15,972 nt of DNA from RHKX01 sp035695265 (GTDB taxonomy: Bacteria > Actinomycetota > Thermoleophilia > Solirubrobacterales > 70-9): assembly GCA_035695265.1 (NCBI GenBank), contig DASSEM010000012.1:1-15972 (forward strand). Reading direction: 5' to 3'. The notes beneath the pieces were generated by a model, which was not told the origin of the DNA, did no database searches, and worked only from the letters and a program-made list of their open reading frames with translations. Of the stretch, positions 7,113 to 15,972 are shown piece after piece. The position numbers and the translations under genes are program-made. The stretch's first letter is position 1. Each line of letters begins with the position of its first letter.

Positions 7113-8506
7113 GCGCTCTCGACGTTGACGCTCCAGATGTCGTGGCCGGCGCCGTCGAGGTTCTCGACCGCGCGGAGCGCCGTCAGCATCGAGTGGTCCG
7201 AGTTGTTGTAGCGATGAAGGCCGTTGCGGCCGACCTGCTGCAATCCGGGGACGGTCTCGAGCCAGGCGCGAACCGCGCCCACCCGCTCCGCGTAGCCGCT
7301 GTCGTAGATCGGGTAGGCACGAGGAACACGAACGACGTGGCCGCCCCGGACACGCCCGGCGGCGACGAGTCCGAGTTGGTCGAGCTCGCGCGTCGCGAGG
7401 GCGATCAGCTCGGCGTCCGGCGTCGACCAGAGCCGATCGTCGACGAAGCAGAAGTACTCCAGCCCGAGGCAGGTGCGACCCGGACCGGGGACCATCTCCT
7501 CCGACCAGGCCCGGAAGTTCTGGATCCGGCCGACCCGCACCCGCGGGTCGTGGACGTAAATCCAGTTGTCCGGGAACGGTTCTTCCCCGTCGACGATGAG
7601 CGCGACGGTCATGAAGTCCCGGTAGCGAAGCCCCGCGGCCGCGGCGGCGACCGGCCGCGGCGGCGCCGGGGTCGTGATCCGCACCATCGTCGGCAGCGGC
7701 AGCGAGGAGATCGCGGCGGCCGCGACGACCCGCTCGCCGCCCGCATGGACGGCGGCGAGCGCGCCGCGGCCGTCCAGCTCGATCGCCTCCACCGCCGAGC
7801 GCAGCCGCAGCTCACCGCCGGCGGCGATCACCTCATCGGCCATCGTCTCCCACATCTGGCCCGGGCCGAGCCGCGGGTAGAGGAACTCATCGATCAGGCT
7901 GCGGACCTCGCCGGGACCGCCGAGCCGTCCCGGAAGCGCCGAGCGGGCGGCTTGCAGGAACGAGAGCCCGCGGATCCGCTGAGCGGCCCATTCGGCCCTG
8001 ATCTCGCTGGTCGGGACACCCCAGACCTTCTCGGTATAGGACTTGAAGAAGTGCTCGAAAAGCCGCCGCCCGAACCGGGCCGTGACCCACTCCTCGAACG
8101 TCTCCGCCCTCCGGGCCCGGCGCGGCATCGCCGCCAGGTAGGAGGCCAGACACCGGACCAGCTCCACCGCGCCGACCTTGCCGACGACGTCGGCGGCTCG
8201 CAGCGGGTAGTCGATGAACCGGCCCCGCCAGTAGATCCGCGAGAGCCGCGGTCGCAGGATCAGCTCGTCTCCCAGAACCTCCCGCCACAGACGCGATACC
8301 TCGGCGCTCTTCGTGAAGAACCGGTGGCCACCGAGGTCGAACCGGTAGCCGTCGCGGATCTCGGTGCGGGCGATCCCGCCGACCGTTCCCTCCGCCTCGA
8401 AGACGACCACGGGCCGGCCCGCGCGCGCCAGCACATAGGCAGCGGTGAGGCCGGCCGGCCCCGCGCCGAGCACCGCGACTGGTTTCGATCTGGTTGAGTT
8501 AGGCAT
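6932..8506 (-). CDS. FAD-dependent oxidoreductase, UDP-galactopyranose mutase-like
   Basis: 524 residues. An N-terminal Rossmann FAD-binding motif AVLGAGPAGL (11-20) is followed by the acidic end of the second strand (VVVFEAE). Next come GGHRFFTKS (59-67) and IYWRGRFIDYPL (91-102), then FGRRLFEHFFKSYTEKVWG and DEFLYPRLGPGQMWE, as in the UDP-galactopyranose-mutase/protoporphyrinogen-oxidase-like amine oxidase fold common in glycan clusters. The recognisable domain ends at VNVESAYHEQ. A Pro/Glu-rich tail of about 55 residues follows and coincides with the overlap with the convergent membrane-protein gene. The ATG at 8506 lies inside a palindrome, five bases from the divergent GT2 start, with no ribosome site. 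The reaction could be nucleotide-sugar isomerisation or another flavin-dependent step; I cannot decide. Confidence 0.85.
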   Translation of the reverse strand: MPNSTRSKPVAVLGAGPAGLTAAYVLARAGRPVVVFEAEGTVGGIARTEIRDGYRFDLGGHRFFTKSAEVSRLWREVLGDELILRPRLSRIYWRGRFIDYPLRAADVVGKVGAVELVRCLASYLAAMPRRARRAETFEEWVTARFGRRLFEHFFKSYTEKVWGVPTSEIRAEWAAQRIRGLSFLQAARSALPGRLGGPGEVRSLIDEFLYPRLGPGQMWETMADEVIAAGGELRLRSAVEAIELDGRGALAAVHAGGERVVAAAAISSLPLPTMVRITTPAPPRPVAAAAAGLRYRDFMTVALIVDGEEPFPDNWIYVHDPRVRVGRIQNFRAWSEEMVPGPGRTCLGLEYFCFVDDRLWSTPDAELIALATRELDQLGLVAAGRVRGGHVVRVPRAYPIYDSGYAERVGAVRAWLETVPGLQQVGRNGLHRYNNSDHSMLTALRAVENLDGAGHDIWSVNVESAYHEQGKAAELEPVELEQPYRSPPEPGPEPEPAAPALGAAQPTAMLDLLPLMAGAAQLLP

Positions 8507-8512
8507 CCCTAA
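8499..8512. promoter_or_regulatory. Palindromic operator/promoter candidate, copy 2 (DtxR/IdeR-like)
   Basis: TTAGGCATCCCTAA, again TTAGG-N4-CCTAA, sits between two divergent genes whose start codons are five bases apart. The minus-strand ATG (8504-8506) is wholly inside the palindrome, and the + strand ATG (8512-8514) uses its last A. The 19-base stretch 8494-8512 agrees by hand count with about 14 of 19 positions of the DtxR/IdeR consensus. Compared with copy 1, 15 of 17 bases are the same (GTTAGG-NN-TCCCTAATG), and GATCGGG follows both at the same distance. A bound regulator would cover both starts. Function is inferred. Confidence 0.6.
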
Positions 8513-9483
8513 TGAGCGATCGGGCGCCGCAGTCTATGCAAGGCCCCGCGGCCGTCGCGGAGCCGCTCCTCAGTTTCGTCGTCCCGGCCACCGACGACCC
8601 GCCGACGCTGGCGGCGGCGGTCGCCGCGATCGAGCCCGGGCTGCGGGCCGGCGACGAGCTGATCGTCCAGCGCGAGCCGGAACGGGGCGGACCGGCGCTG
8701 GCGCGGAACCTCGGCGCCGAACGTGCCAGCGGCGAAGTGCTCGTCTTCGTGGACGCCGACGTCGTCGTCGCACCGGACGCGATCGCGAGGATCCGCTCGG
8801 CCTTCACCGGGCCCCGCGCCGCCGACGCCGTGTTCGGCGCCTACGACGCCAACCCCGCCGATCCCGGCGTGGTCTCCCGCTACCGGAACCTCCTCCACCA
8901 CCACGTCCACGCGAGCTCCGCCGGTCCCGCCGACACCTTCTGGGCCGGGCTCGGGGCGGTCCGTCGCGACCGCTTCGCCGCCGTCGGCGGCTTCGACGCC
9001 CTGCGCTTCCGCTCCCCGTCCGTCGAGGACGTCGAGCTCGGGATGCGCCTGCGGGAGAGCGGCGCGGCGATCCTGCTCGATCCAGCGATCCGCGGCCGTC
9101 ACCTGAAGAGGTGGACGCTGCGATCGATGCTCAGCACCGATCACAGCCGTCGCGCCCGACCGTGGGCGCGGCTTCTGCTCGAGGCCGGGACGGGAGCGCC
9201 GAGGAGCCTCAACCTGACCCTCGACCGGCGCCTGAGCGCCGCCTTCTCGGTGCTGTGCGTGGGCGCCCTCACGGTTCGCAGGCCCCTCGCCGCAGCGGCG
9301 GCGCTGGCTGCGGTCGCCGGCCTGAACCGGGGACTGCTCCGGCTCCTCGCCCGCCGGGGCGGGCCCGGGCTGGCAGCGGCGGGCCTCGTCCTCCAGATCG
9401 CGCACGAGCTCAGCGCCGTGACCGCGGTGCCCGCGGCGCTGATCCAGCACAAGCTCGACCCGGGCCGGGGGCCGCTGTCGTGA
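8512..9483 (+). CDS. Family 2 (GT-A fold) glycosyltransferase, membrane-anchored
   Basis: 323 residues. A nucleotide-sugar binding domain begins LLSFVVPATDDP (19-30). The metal-binding DAD (81-83, in VFVDADVVV), an acceptor-side ED pair (172-173, in SVEDVELGMRLRE) and a KRW segment (199-201, in RHLKRWTLRSML) are in the expected order. Two hydrophobic segments follow at about 241-272 and 285-312, so the enzyme is probably anchored on the inner face of the membrane and extends a lipid-linked or secreted glycan. It is the first gene of a three-gene operon and starts at the edge of the palindrome at 8499-8512 without a ribosome site. The donor sugar is not predictable. Confidence 0.88.
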   Translation: MSDRAPQSMQGPAAVAEPLLSFVVPATDDPPTLAAAVAAIEPGLRAGDELIVQREPERGGPALARNLGAERASGEVLVFVDADVVVAPDAIARIRSAFTGPRAADAVFGAYDANPADPGVVSRYRNLLHHHVHASSAGPADTFWAGLGAVRRDRFAAVGGFDALRFRSPSVEDVELGMRLRESGAAILLDPAIRGRHLKRWTLRSMLSTDHSRRARPWARLLLEAGTGAPRSLNLTLDRRLSAAFSVLCVGALTVRRPLAAAAALAAVAGLNRGLLRLLARRGGPGLAAAGLVLQIAHELSAVTAVPAALIQHKLDPGRGPLS

Positions 9484-10454
9484 GCGGCCGCCGTCCGCTC
9501 CGGATCGGTCTGGTCGGCTGCGGTCGGATCGCCGAGCGTGCCTACGCGCCGGCGATCGCCGCCTCCAGGCAGCTCGAGCTGGTCTCGGCCTGCGACCCCA
9601 GCGCCGCTCGGCGCTCGCGGATCGCGCCGCTGGCCGGGAGCGCCGGGCCGGCGGCGACCTTCGCCGGGATCGAGGCGCTTCTCGCCGGGCCCGCGATCGA
9701 CGCGGTCGTCGTCGCCTCCCCCGTTGAGACCCACCTCGAGGCCGCCGCGGCCGCGAGCGCGCGCGGGCTGCCCTGCCTGGTCGAGAAGCCGCCCGCCGCC
9801 GATGCCAGGGAGGCCGAGCTGCTCGCCTCGCTGGAACCGATGCCGGCGATCGCGTTCAACCGGCGCTCGATGCTCGGTCGCGGGCTCCGGGAGCGGATCC
9901 CCGCCTCCGGTGAGCTCGCGTTGCAAGCCCGGATCGACTACCGGCGGGCCTCGTGGGACGCGGTGTCCGCACGCGACGAGGCCCTACTCGACCTCGGCGT
10001 GCACCTCGTCGACCTGGCGCTGTGGGTGACGGGCGCCACCCCGCTGGCGGCGCGCTGCGCGGCCGTCGAGCCCGATCGCGCGGCGCTGACGCTCGCGACC
10101 ACCAGGGGAAGCTGCGAGCTGCGGTGCTCGACGGCGGCGCTCCATCGTGAGCGGATCGTGGTCCGCCGCGACGGGGGGCGGGTCGCCTCCCGCCGGCTCG
10201 GCGGGATCGTCGCGGCCGTCGGCGGCCGCCTCGGACGCCAATCCAACGATCTCGCCGCGTCCATCGCGGAGGGCCTGGACCTGTTCGCCGCCGCCGTGGC
10301 CGGGCAGGCGTCCGACCGGCTCGCGACCGCGGCCGAGGGAGCGATCGTGATGCGGACGATCGAGGCCTGCCGGGAATCGGCCCGCCGGGACGGCGCGGCG
10401 GTCGCCGTGGCCGCTCGCGGCTTCACCGACGGACGCGAGGAGGCGACCGCGTGA
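9480..10454 (+). CDS. Gfo/Idh/MocA family NAD(P)-dependent oxidoreductase
   Basis: 324 residues from a GTG start that overlaps the GT2 stop as GTGA. The N-terminal Rossmann fold shows IGLVGCGRIAE (9-19), followed by AVVVASPVETHLEAA and the family-typical EKP (102-104). The substrate domain contains AFNRR and DLGVHLVDLA (171-180), whose Asp and His match the usual active-site positions. Members reduce or oxidise sugars and sugar nucleotides, so a role in making a modified sugar for the neighbouring glycosyltransferases is likely. The frame is open for more than 300 codons upstream, but that part is only the other-frame reading of the GT2 gene. The substrate is unknown. Confidence 0.88.
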   Translation: MSGRRPLRIGLVGCGRIAERAYAPAIAASRQLELVSACDPSAARRSRIAPLAGSAGPAATFAGIEALLAGPAIDAVVVASPVETHLEAAAAASARGLPCLVEKPPAADAREAELLASLEPMPAIAFNRRSMLGRGLRERIPASGELALQARIDYRRASWDAVSARDEALLDLGVHLVDLALWVTGATPLAARCAAVEPDRAALTLATTRGSCELRCSTAALHRERIVVRRDGGRVASRRLGGIVAAVGGRLGRQSNDLAASIAEGLDLFAAAVAGQASDRLATAAEGAIVMRTIEACRESARRDGAAVAVAARGFTDGREEATA

Positions 10455-11941
10455 TCGCGGTCATCCAGTTCGACGCCGCCGACATCGCGCTTCTCGAGCG
10501 CATGCTCGGCGAGGGTCGGCTTCCGACGCTCGCCTCCTTGATCGAACGCGGCCGCCGCGTCAAGCTCGACTCCCCCGCCGTCGATCTCGCCGCAGCGAGC
10601 TTCCAGACCCTCTACACGGGTCTCGAGCCGGGCGAGCACGGTCACTTCTACCCCTTTCAATGGGTCGGCGCGGAAGGGCGGATCCGACTCGCCGGCCAGA
10701 TCGACTTCCCGCGGCCGGTCTGGGAGGCGGCATCTGCCGCCGGCCGCAGCGTCGTCGTCATCGATCCGTACGAAAGCCAGGCGCCCCGGACGAGGCCGAA
10801 CGGCGCGGTCGTCTCCGGGGTCGGCTTCCGCGAGCGCGTCGTCATGCCCGGCTGGGCGCACCCCGCGGGGGCCGGTAGGAGGGCGAGGCGTGCGGCCGGG
10901 CGGCCGCCGGAGGTGAACGAAACGTTCGGACTCGCGACCGCCGCCGAGCTCCGCGCCCTGCGCGCGGCGCTCGTCGCGGCCCCGGGGCGGACCGCGGCTG
11001 CGGCGGCGGCGGCGTTGCGCTGCCGGCGCTACGACCTTGCCTGGATCGGGCTCAGCGCCGGCCATCTCGCCGGCCATCAGCTTCGCGACATCACGCTTCT
11101 CGAGGCCGTCGGCCTGCGGATCGGCGAGGACTCGCGCGCCGAGCTCGCGACGGCGCTCGAGGAGGTCTACGCGGCGACGGACACGGCGATCGCGCGCGTC
11201 TGCGAGGCGTTGCCGGCGGACGCGCAGACGATCGTCGTCTCACCGCTCGGGATGGACCACAACTCGAGTCGCGCCGACCTGCTCCCGGCGATGCTGGACG
11301 CGGTGCTCCGCGGTGCGGTGCCCGAACGGCCGAGGGCCGGGGGGCTCTGGAGGCTGCGCTCGGCGGTCCCCGCGGAGCTGCGCTCGGCGGCCGCCGCGGC
11401 GATCCCCGACCGCGCGGCGCTCGCGGTCACCGCGAGGCTGGAGACGCGCGCCCTCGACCGTGAGGCCGAGGCCTTCGCCCTGCCCGCCGACGGGCAGGGC
11501 TTCATCCGCCTCAACCTGAAGGGGCGCGAGGCGCATGGGACCGTCGAGCCGGCCGCCGCGGATGAGCTCTGCGCGCGAATCGAGGCCGGGCTGCGGAGCT
11601 TTGCCGACCTCGGCGGCGGCCCTTCGGTCGCCAGGGTCGTGCGCGCCGGCGACGTTTATCCGGGATCGCGGAGCGACCTCCTCCCCGATCTGATCGTCGG
11701 ATGGACCGACTCCGAGACGGTGGCGCTGGAGGGAGTCGTCTCTTCCGAGCTCGGGGAGGTCCGCCGCCAGGGCGTCGGCAGCGGCCGCGCCGGGAATCAC
11801 CCCGAGCGATCCGACTCCTGGGCGATCGTCGCCCCGGGACCGGTCGAGGCGCCCGGCCTGGTGTCGCTGGCCGACCTCGCCGGGGCGATCGGCGGCGCCC
11901 TCGGGCTCACCCCCGCGGCGGCGGCTACCCGCGCTCGCTGA
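10451..11941 (+). CDS. Alkaline phosphatase superfamily protein (phosphodiesterase/phosphotransferase-like)
   Basis: 496 residues from a GTG overlapping the previous stop as GTGA, with a strong ribosome site GAGGAG eight bases upstream. The product has no signal peptide. Features of the predicted phosphohydrolase/phosphomutase group are Asp8 in VIQFDAAD, the nucleophile region SFQTLYTGLEPGEHGH (50-65), GLSAGHLAGHQ (200-210), SPLGMDHNSSRADLLP (264-279) and, later, RLNLKGREAHG and LLPDLIVGW. The segment normally reading SDHG or HGM is altered here to SPLGMDH, so metal binding may differ or be lost. It ends a three-gene operon and overlaps the convergent GT2 gene by 17 bases. Phosphorylated-glycan or nucleotide-sugar chemistry is plausible but unproven. 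Confidence 0.8.
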   Translation: MIAVIQFDAADIALLERMLGEGRLPTLASLIERGRRVKLDSPAVDLAAASFQTLYTGLEPGEHGHFYPFQWVGAEGRIRLAGQIDFPRPVWEAASAAGRSVVVIDPYESQAPRTRPNGAVVSGVGFRERVVMPGWAHPAGAGRRARRAAGRPPEVNETFGLATAAELRALRAALVAAPGRTAAAAAAALRCRRYDLAWIGLSAGHLAGHQLRDITLLEAVGLRIGEDSRAELATALEEVYAATDTAIARVCEALPADAQTIVVSPLGMDHNSSRADLLPAMLDAVLRGAVPERPRAGGLWRLRSAVPAELRSAAAAAIPDRAALAVTARLETRALDREAEAFALPADGQGFIRLNLKGREAHGTVEPAAADELCARIEAGLRSFADLGGGPSVARVVRAGDVYPGSRSDLLPDLIVGWTDSETVALEGVVSSELGEVRRQGVGSGRAGNHPERSDSWAIVAPGPVEAPGLVSLADLAGAIGGALGLTPAAAATRAR

Positions 11942-12767
11942 GCATCGATCGGCGCTCGGCGATCAGGCCGGCGGCGGTGAGCCCCTGGGCGACGGCAACG
12001 AGCGTCCCGACCGTGAAGCCCTCGGCAAGGCCCGCGGCGAGCAGCCGCCGCGCGAGGGCCGCGCCGCGCGGGGCGCCTTCCCGGCTCCGCCCGCGGGCGC
12101 GATAGCGCGCCGCTCCGCGCCCGTAGCCGAACTGCTGACGGACGAACGAGGAGGGCGTGGTCCGCTGATGATGGACGACGATCGCGGCATCGACGAGTTG
12201 CGGGGGGTGAGCGGCGGCGACGGCCCGGTCGCACCACTCGCGATCCTCGCCCGCCGCGGCGCGAAAGCCCTCATCGAATCGCAGCTCCGCGGCCAGCTCG
12301 GCGGCGATCGCGAGATTGCAGGAAGGAGCGAACCCGACCGTCGAGCCGTCGCTACCCCGGGACGACTCGAGGAGGCCGTTCGCGATCGCCTGCGACGCGC
12401 GCGCGACCGCGGGCGCCGCGGCGGGCGTCAGCGTCCGTCCCGCGGCTACGCCGGTGTCCGCCGCGCCCGCGGCGAGCAACCCGGCCCACCCGGGCACGGG
12501 CTCACAGTCGTCGTCGAGGAAGCAGACGACCGCTCCCGACGCCGCCGCCATCCCGGCGTTCCGGGCCGCGGCCGCCCCGGCGCCGGCGCCGGCGACGACG
12601 GCGTTGCCGGCGGCCGCTCTCAGCACCGCCTCCGGCGCCGCCGATCGATCGTCGACGACGATCACCTCGAGCGGGACGGTCTGGCGGCGAAGCGCCCGCA
12701 CGCAGCGGGCCAGCGCCTCGGGCCGGTCCCGGGTCGGGACGACGACGCTGATCTCCGGCCCGCTCAT
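11925..12767 (-). CDS. Family 2 glycosyltransferase
   Basis: 280 residues. The fold begins ISVVVPTRDRPEALARCVRAL (6-26 region) with VVDD (37-40) for nucleotide binding. The metal-binding triad is DDD (85-87, in CFLDDDCEP), the likely catalytic ED is at 174-175 (GEDREWCDRA), and a His pair (199-200) follows the core. The C-terminal 60 residues are alanine/leucine-rich and could form a membrane-associated helix pair. The ATG overlaps the flippase stop as ATGA, so the two are coupled and probably act on the same exported glycan. The open frame upstream of 12767 is an alternative-frame reading of the flippase gene and is not part of this protein. Donor and acceptor cannot be predicted. Confidence 0.88.
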   Translation of the reverse strand: MSGPEISVVVPTRDRPEALARCVRALRRQTVPLEVIVVDDRSAAPEAVLRAAAGNAVVAGAGAGAAAARNAGMAAASGAVVCFLDDDCEPVPGWAGLLAAGAADTGVAAGRTLTPAAAPAVARASQAIANGLLESSRGSDGSTVGFAPSCNLAIAAELAAELRFDEGFRAAAGEDREWCDRAVAAAHPPQLVDAAIVVHHQRTTPSSFVRQQFGYGRGAARYRARGRSREGAPRGAALARRLLAAGLAEGFTVGTLVAVAQGLTAAGLIAERRSMLSERG

Positions 12768-14001
12768 GCGATCGTCGCATCGCCGGTGGTCGCCAGGCCG
12801 GCGGCGAGGACCGCGACCGGCACGCAGATCGAGACGACCATCATCGCTGCGGCTCCCGCCGCTCCGGCCGCCGTCACCACCGGGGCGACGGCCAGGCAGA
12901 AGCACGCGGCTCCCACGGCGGCGGCGCGAAGCTGGATCTCGGGACGCAGTCGCAAGACCGCGAGCTGCGAGAGCCAGGCCCATAGCGGCGCGACCGCGAC
13001 GACCGCGAAGGCGACCCGGAGCGCGTCGGCGGCGTCCGCGTAGGCGGGGCCGAAGACAAGGTCCACGACCGGGCCCGCGCCCGCGATCAGGACGGCGGTG
13101 GTGGGCACCGCCACGGCGACGCACAGCGCCGCGGTGCGGGCGAGCCGCCGCTCCGCCCCGACCCCGCCGTCGCGCTGCGCAGCGGCAACCGCGGCGGGAA
13201 GGAGGACGACGAAGAGCTGCGCGAACCCGAACAGGGCGGCGACCCCAACCCCGATCGCGAGCGCCGCGTCGGCCGTCTCGGATGCCGTTCCGAGCAGGGC
13301 GACCACCGGGATCGCACCGCGGAGCCCGAGGTGGGTGAGGGCGCCGGTGGCTGCCTGCATCCGCGCGAACCGGAGCATCGGGACGGGGGGCGTCACGGTG
13401 GCGGGCGCTGCGGCGAGCTCACGGCCGGCGGCGAGCAGGCCGAGCGCGAGCGAGACAGCGGTGGCGATCGGCAACGCCGCGACGGCACCCACGGACCCGA
13501 GCGACAGCGCCACGACCACGATCACGCTGTTCTCGAGCGGATAGCGGGCGATCCACCATCCGATCCGACCGAGGCCCAGGGCCGCCTGCAGGAGCACCGT
13601 TGCGACCACGCTGCAGACCAGCGCGGTCGCGGTGAGCGCGACGGTCGACGGCGGTACGGCCTCGGGATCGATCGCGCTCGCGAAGGCCGCCAGCAGCGCC
13701 AGGCCTCCGGCCCAGGCGATGCGGACGACGCCGACCCGGACCGCGAGCGCCCGCGCGAGGCCGGGCCGCTCGGATTGCGGCGCACCCGGCAGGAACCGTG
13801 CCATCAGCGCAGGTCCCCCGAGCGCCGTCGCGGTCGCCCCGACCGAGACGATGGTCAGCGCCACGGCGAGCTCGGCGAAGGCGGCGGGGCCGAGCGCCCG
13901 CGGCAACAGCACCGCGAGGCCGACGAGGCTCAGCGCCTCGGTCGCCTTACCGATCGCCGCTGCCGTCAGATGGGCCCGAGACGTGGCTATGGCGTGGGCC
14001 C

Positions 14002-14005
<4 letters not shown>
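12764..14005 (-). CDS. Polysaccharide flippase, Wzx/MOP-type membrane protein
   Basis: About 413 residues, nearly all in hydrophobic helices, with LPRALGPAAFAELAVALTIVS near the N-terminus, the pattern of lipid-linked oligosaccharide flippases. It should move a lipid-linked sugar chain across the membrane. The first ordinary start in frame, GTG at 13912, would cut off the first helix. The frame continues upstream as RAHLTAAAIGKATEALSL, which looks like the true N-terminal helix. No ATG, GTG or TTG exists on this strand in any frame between 13912 and the fumarase stop. The only coupled NTG is a CTG at 14003-14005, overlapping the fumarase TGA as CTGA, though without a clear ribosome site. The start is therefore inferred; a sequence error or another rare start is possible. 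Confidence 0.8.
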
Positions 14006-15348
<1,343 letters not shown>

Positions 15349-15404
15349 TTCCGGTTCTCCGTTTCGCTGTCGTGAGGGGTAGCCGGCCAAGGCTATCTGC
15401 CGCC

Positions 15405-15410
15405 TAGAAT
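15405..15410 (+). promoter_or_regulatory. Possible -10 element for ileS
   Basis: TAGAAT fits the actinobacterial -10 pattern TANNNT and ends 11 bases before the ileS ATG. This predicts a transcript with only a few leader bases, in keeping with the lack of a ribosome site before the ATG. No convincing -35 element is seen. Confidence 0.4.
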
Positions 15411-15421
15411 CGGCCGCCGCG

Positions 15422-15972
15422 ATGAGCCGCTACGCCCCCGTCGATCCGAAGCAGGCCTTCCCGGCGCTCGAGGAGGGGGTGCTGGAGCGCTGGCGCGAGG
15501 GCGACACGTTCCGCCGCCAGCTCGCGCTCCGCGAGGGACGGCCGCTCTGGAGCTTCTACGAGGGTCCGCCGACCGCGAACGGCAAGCCCGGCTCCCATCA
15601 CGTCCTCGCCCGGGTCTTCAAGGACGTCTACCCGCGCTACAAGTCGATGTGCGGCTACGACGTGCCCCGCAAGGGCGGCTGGGACTGCCACGGGCTGCCG
15701 GTCGAGCTCGAGATCGAGAAGGAGCTCGGAATCACCTCGAAGGAGGAGATCGAGGCCTACGGCATCGCCGAGTTCAACCGCCGCTGCCGCGAGTCGGTGT
15801 TCGCCTACGTCGACGACTGGAACCGGATGGTCGAGCGGATCGGCCACTGGATCGACCTCGACGACCCCTACGTGACGATGGACACCGACTACACCGAGTC
15901 GGTCTGGTGGTCGCTGCAGCAGAGCTGGGAGCGCGACCGGCTGTACGAGGGTCACAAGGTGGTCCCCTACTG
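15422..15972 (+). CDS. ileS: Isoleucine--tRNA ligase, N-terminal part (3' end outside window)
   Basis: Class I aminoacyl-tRNA synthetase that charges tRNA(Ile). About 183 codons are present and the frame is open to the last base. The start MSRYAPVDPKQAFPALE is followed by FYEGPPTANGKPGSHHV, where GSHH stands in for the HIGH ATP-binding motif, as I recall for other actinobacterial IleS proteins. Then come GWDCHGLPVELEIEKELG, a segment beginning YGIAEFNRRCRESVFAY, the ESVWWSL motif and HKVVPY. Together these identify IleS clearly over ValRS or LeuRS. The KMSKS loop and editing domain lie beyond the window. The ATG at 15422 lacks a ribosome site and has TAGAAT close upstream. It is divergent from fumC with 73 bases between the starts. 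Confidence 0.95.
   Translation, partial: MSRYAPVDPKQAFPALEEGVLERWREGDTFRRQLALREGRPLWSFYEGPPTANGKPGSHHVLARVFKDVYPRYKSMCGYDVPRKGGWDCHGLPVELEIEKELGITSKEEIEAYGIAEFNRRCRESVFAYVDDWNRMVERIGHWIDLDDPYVTMDTDYTESVWWSLQQSWERDRLYEGHKVVPY

Noticed and set aside
6329..8497. 722-codon open frame on the + strand
   Set aside because: Spans two different real genes in the wrong frame or strand; arginine-rich and without domains.
8509..9450. 313-codon minus-strand frame opposite the GT2 gene
   Set aside because: No family motif, low-complexity composition, and the + strand has the full GT2 motif set.
12560..12620. CGGCGC-rich run resembling a short tandem repeat
   Set aside because: It encodes an Ala/Gly-rich stretch in the GT2 protein and has no regular unit; explained by GC-rich codon use.
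15526..15618. Apparently broken HIGH motif (GSHH) in IleS
   Set aside because: From memory, actinobacterial IleS proteins carry GAHH or GTHH at this place, so it looks like lineage variation and not damage.
15404..15955. 183-codon minus-strand frame at the right end
   Set aside because: Antisense of ileS, whose synthetase motifs are clear on the + strand; ileS has no stop because it leaves the window.

Overview
This is a very GC-rich window (well above 65% by eye, with G or C in most third codon positions). It is packed with genes and shows no tRNA, rRNA, CRISPR array or mobile element. The base composition, the actinobacterial style of the ileS and msrA products and a DtxR/IdeR-like operator suggest an actinomycete, possibly of the Thermoleophilia/Solirubrobacterales type; that placement is inference.

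Layout: (1) 1-1781: the 3' part of a succinate-semialdehyde-type aldehyde dehydrogenase (+), msrA (-) and a small unknown gene (+). (2) 1784-5531, minus strand: a three-gene iron(III)-type ABC importer, read as lipoprotein binding protein, double-domain permease, then ATPase. (3) 5547-14005: a block with the character of a surface-glycan cluster. It holds a multi-pass membrane protein of GT-C-like appearance (+), a UDP-galactopyranose-mutase-like FAD oxidoreductase (-), a GT2 glycosyltransferase, a Gfo/Idh/MocA oxidoreductase and an alkaline-phosphatase-superfamily protein (+ operon), then a second GT2 and a polysaccharide flippase (-). (4) 14002-15972: class II fumarase (-), with the flippase and GT2 trailing behind it, and divergently the start of ileS (+), which runs off the window.

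The genes are unusually tightly joined. All six co-directional junctions are four-base NTGA overlaps (two ATGA, two GTGA, two apparent CTGA). The two CTGA cases imply that the iron permease and the flippase start at CTG, upstream of the first ATG/GTG/TTG in frame. Convergent genes end within 2-6 bases of each other or overlap (17 and 181 bases).

The most interesting feature is a nearly identical palindrome, GTTAGG-NN-TCCCTAATG, found twice, each time between divergent start codons only 15 or 5 bases apart. One copy separates the iron importer from the GT-C-like gene. The other separates the FAD oxidoreductase from the GT2 operon. The copies resemble the DtxR/IdeR iron box and carry start codons inside or beside them, so iron uptake and the glycan genes may share a regulator and be expressed from leaderless transcripts. 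This is inferred from the sequence only.
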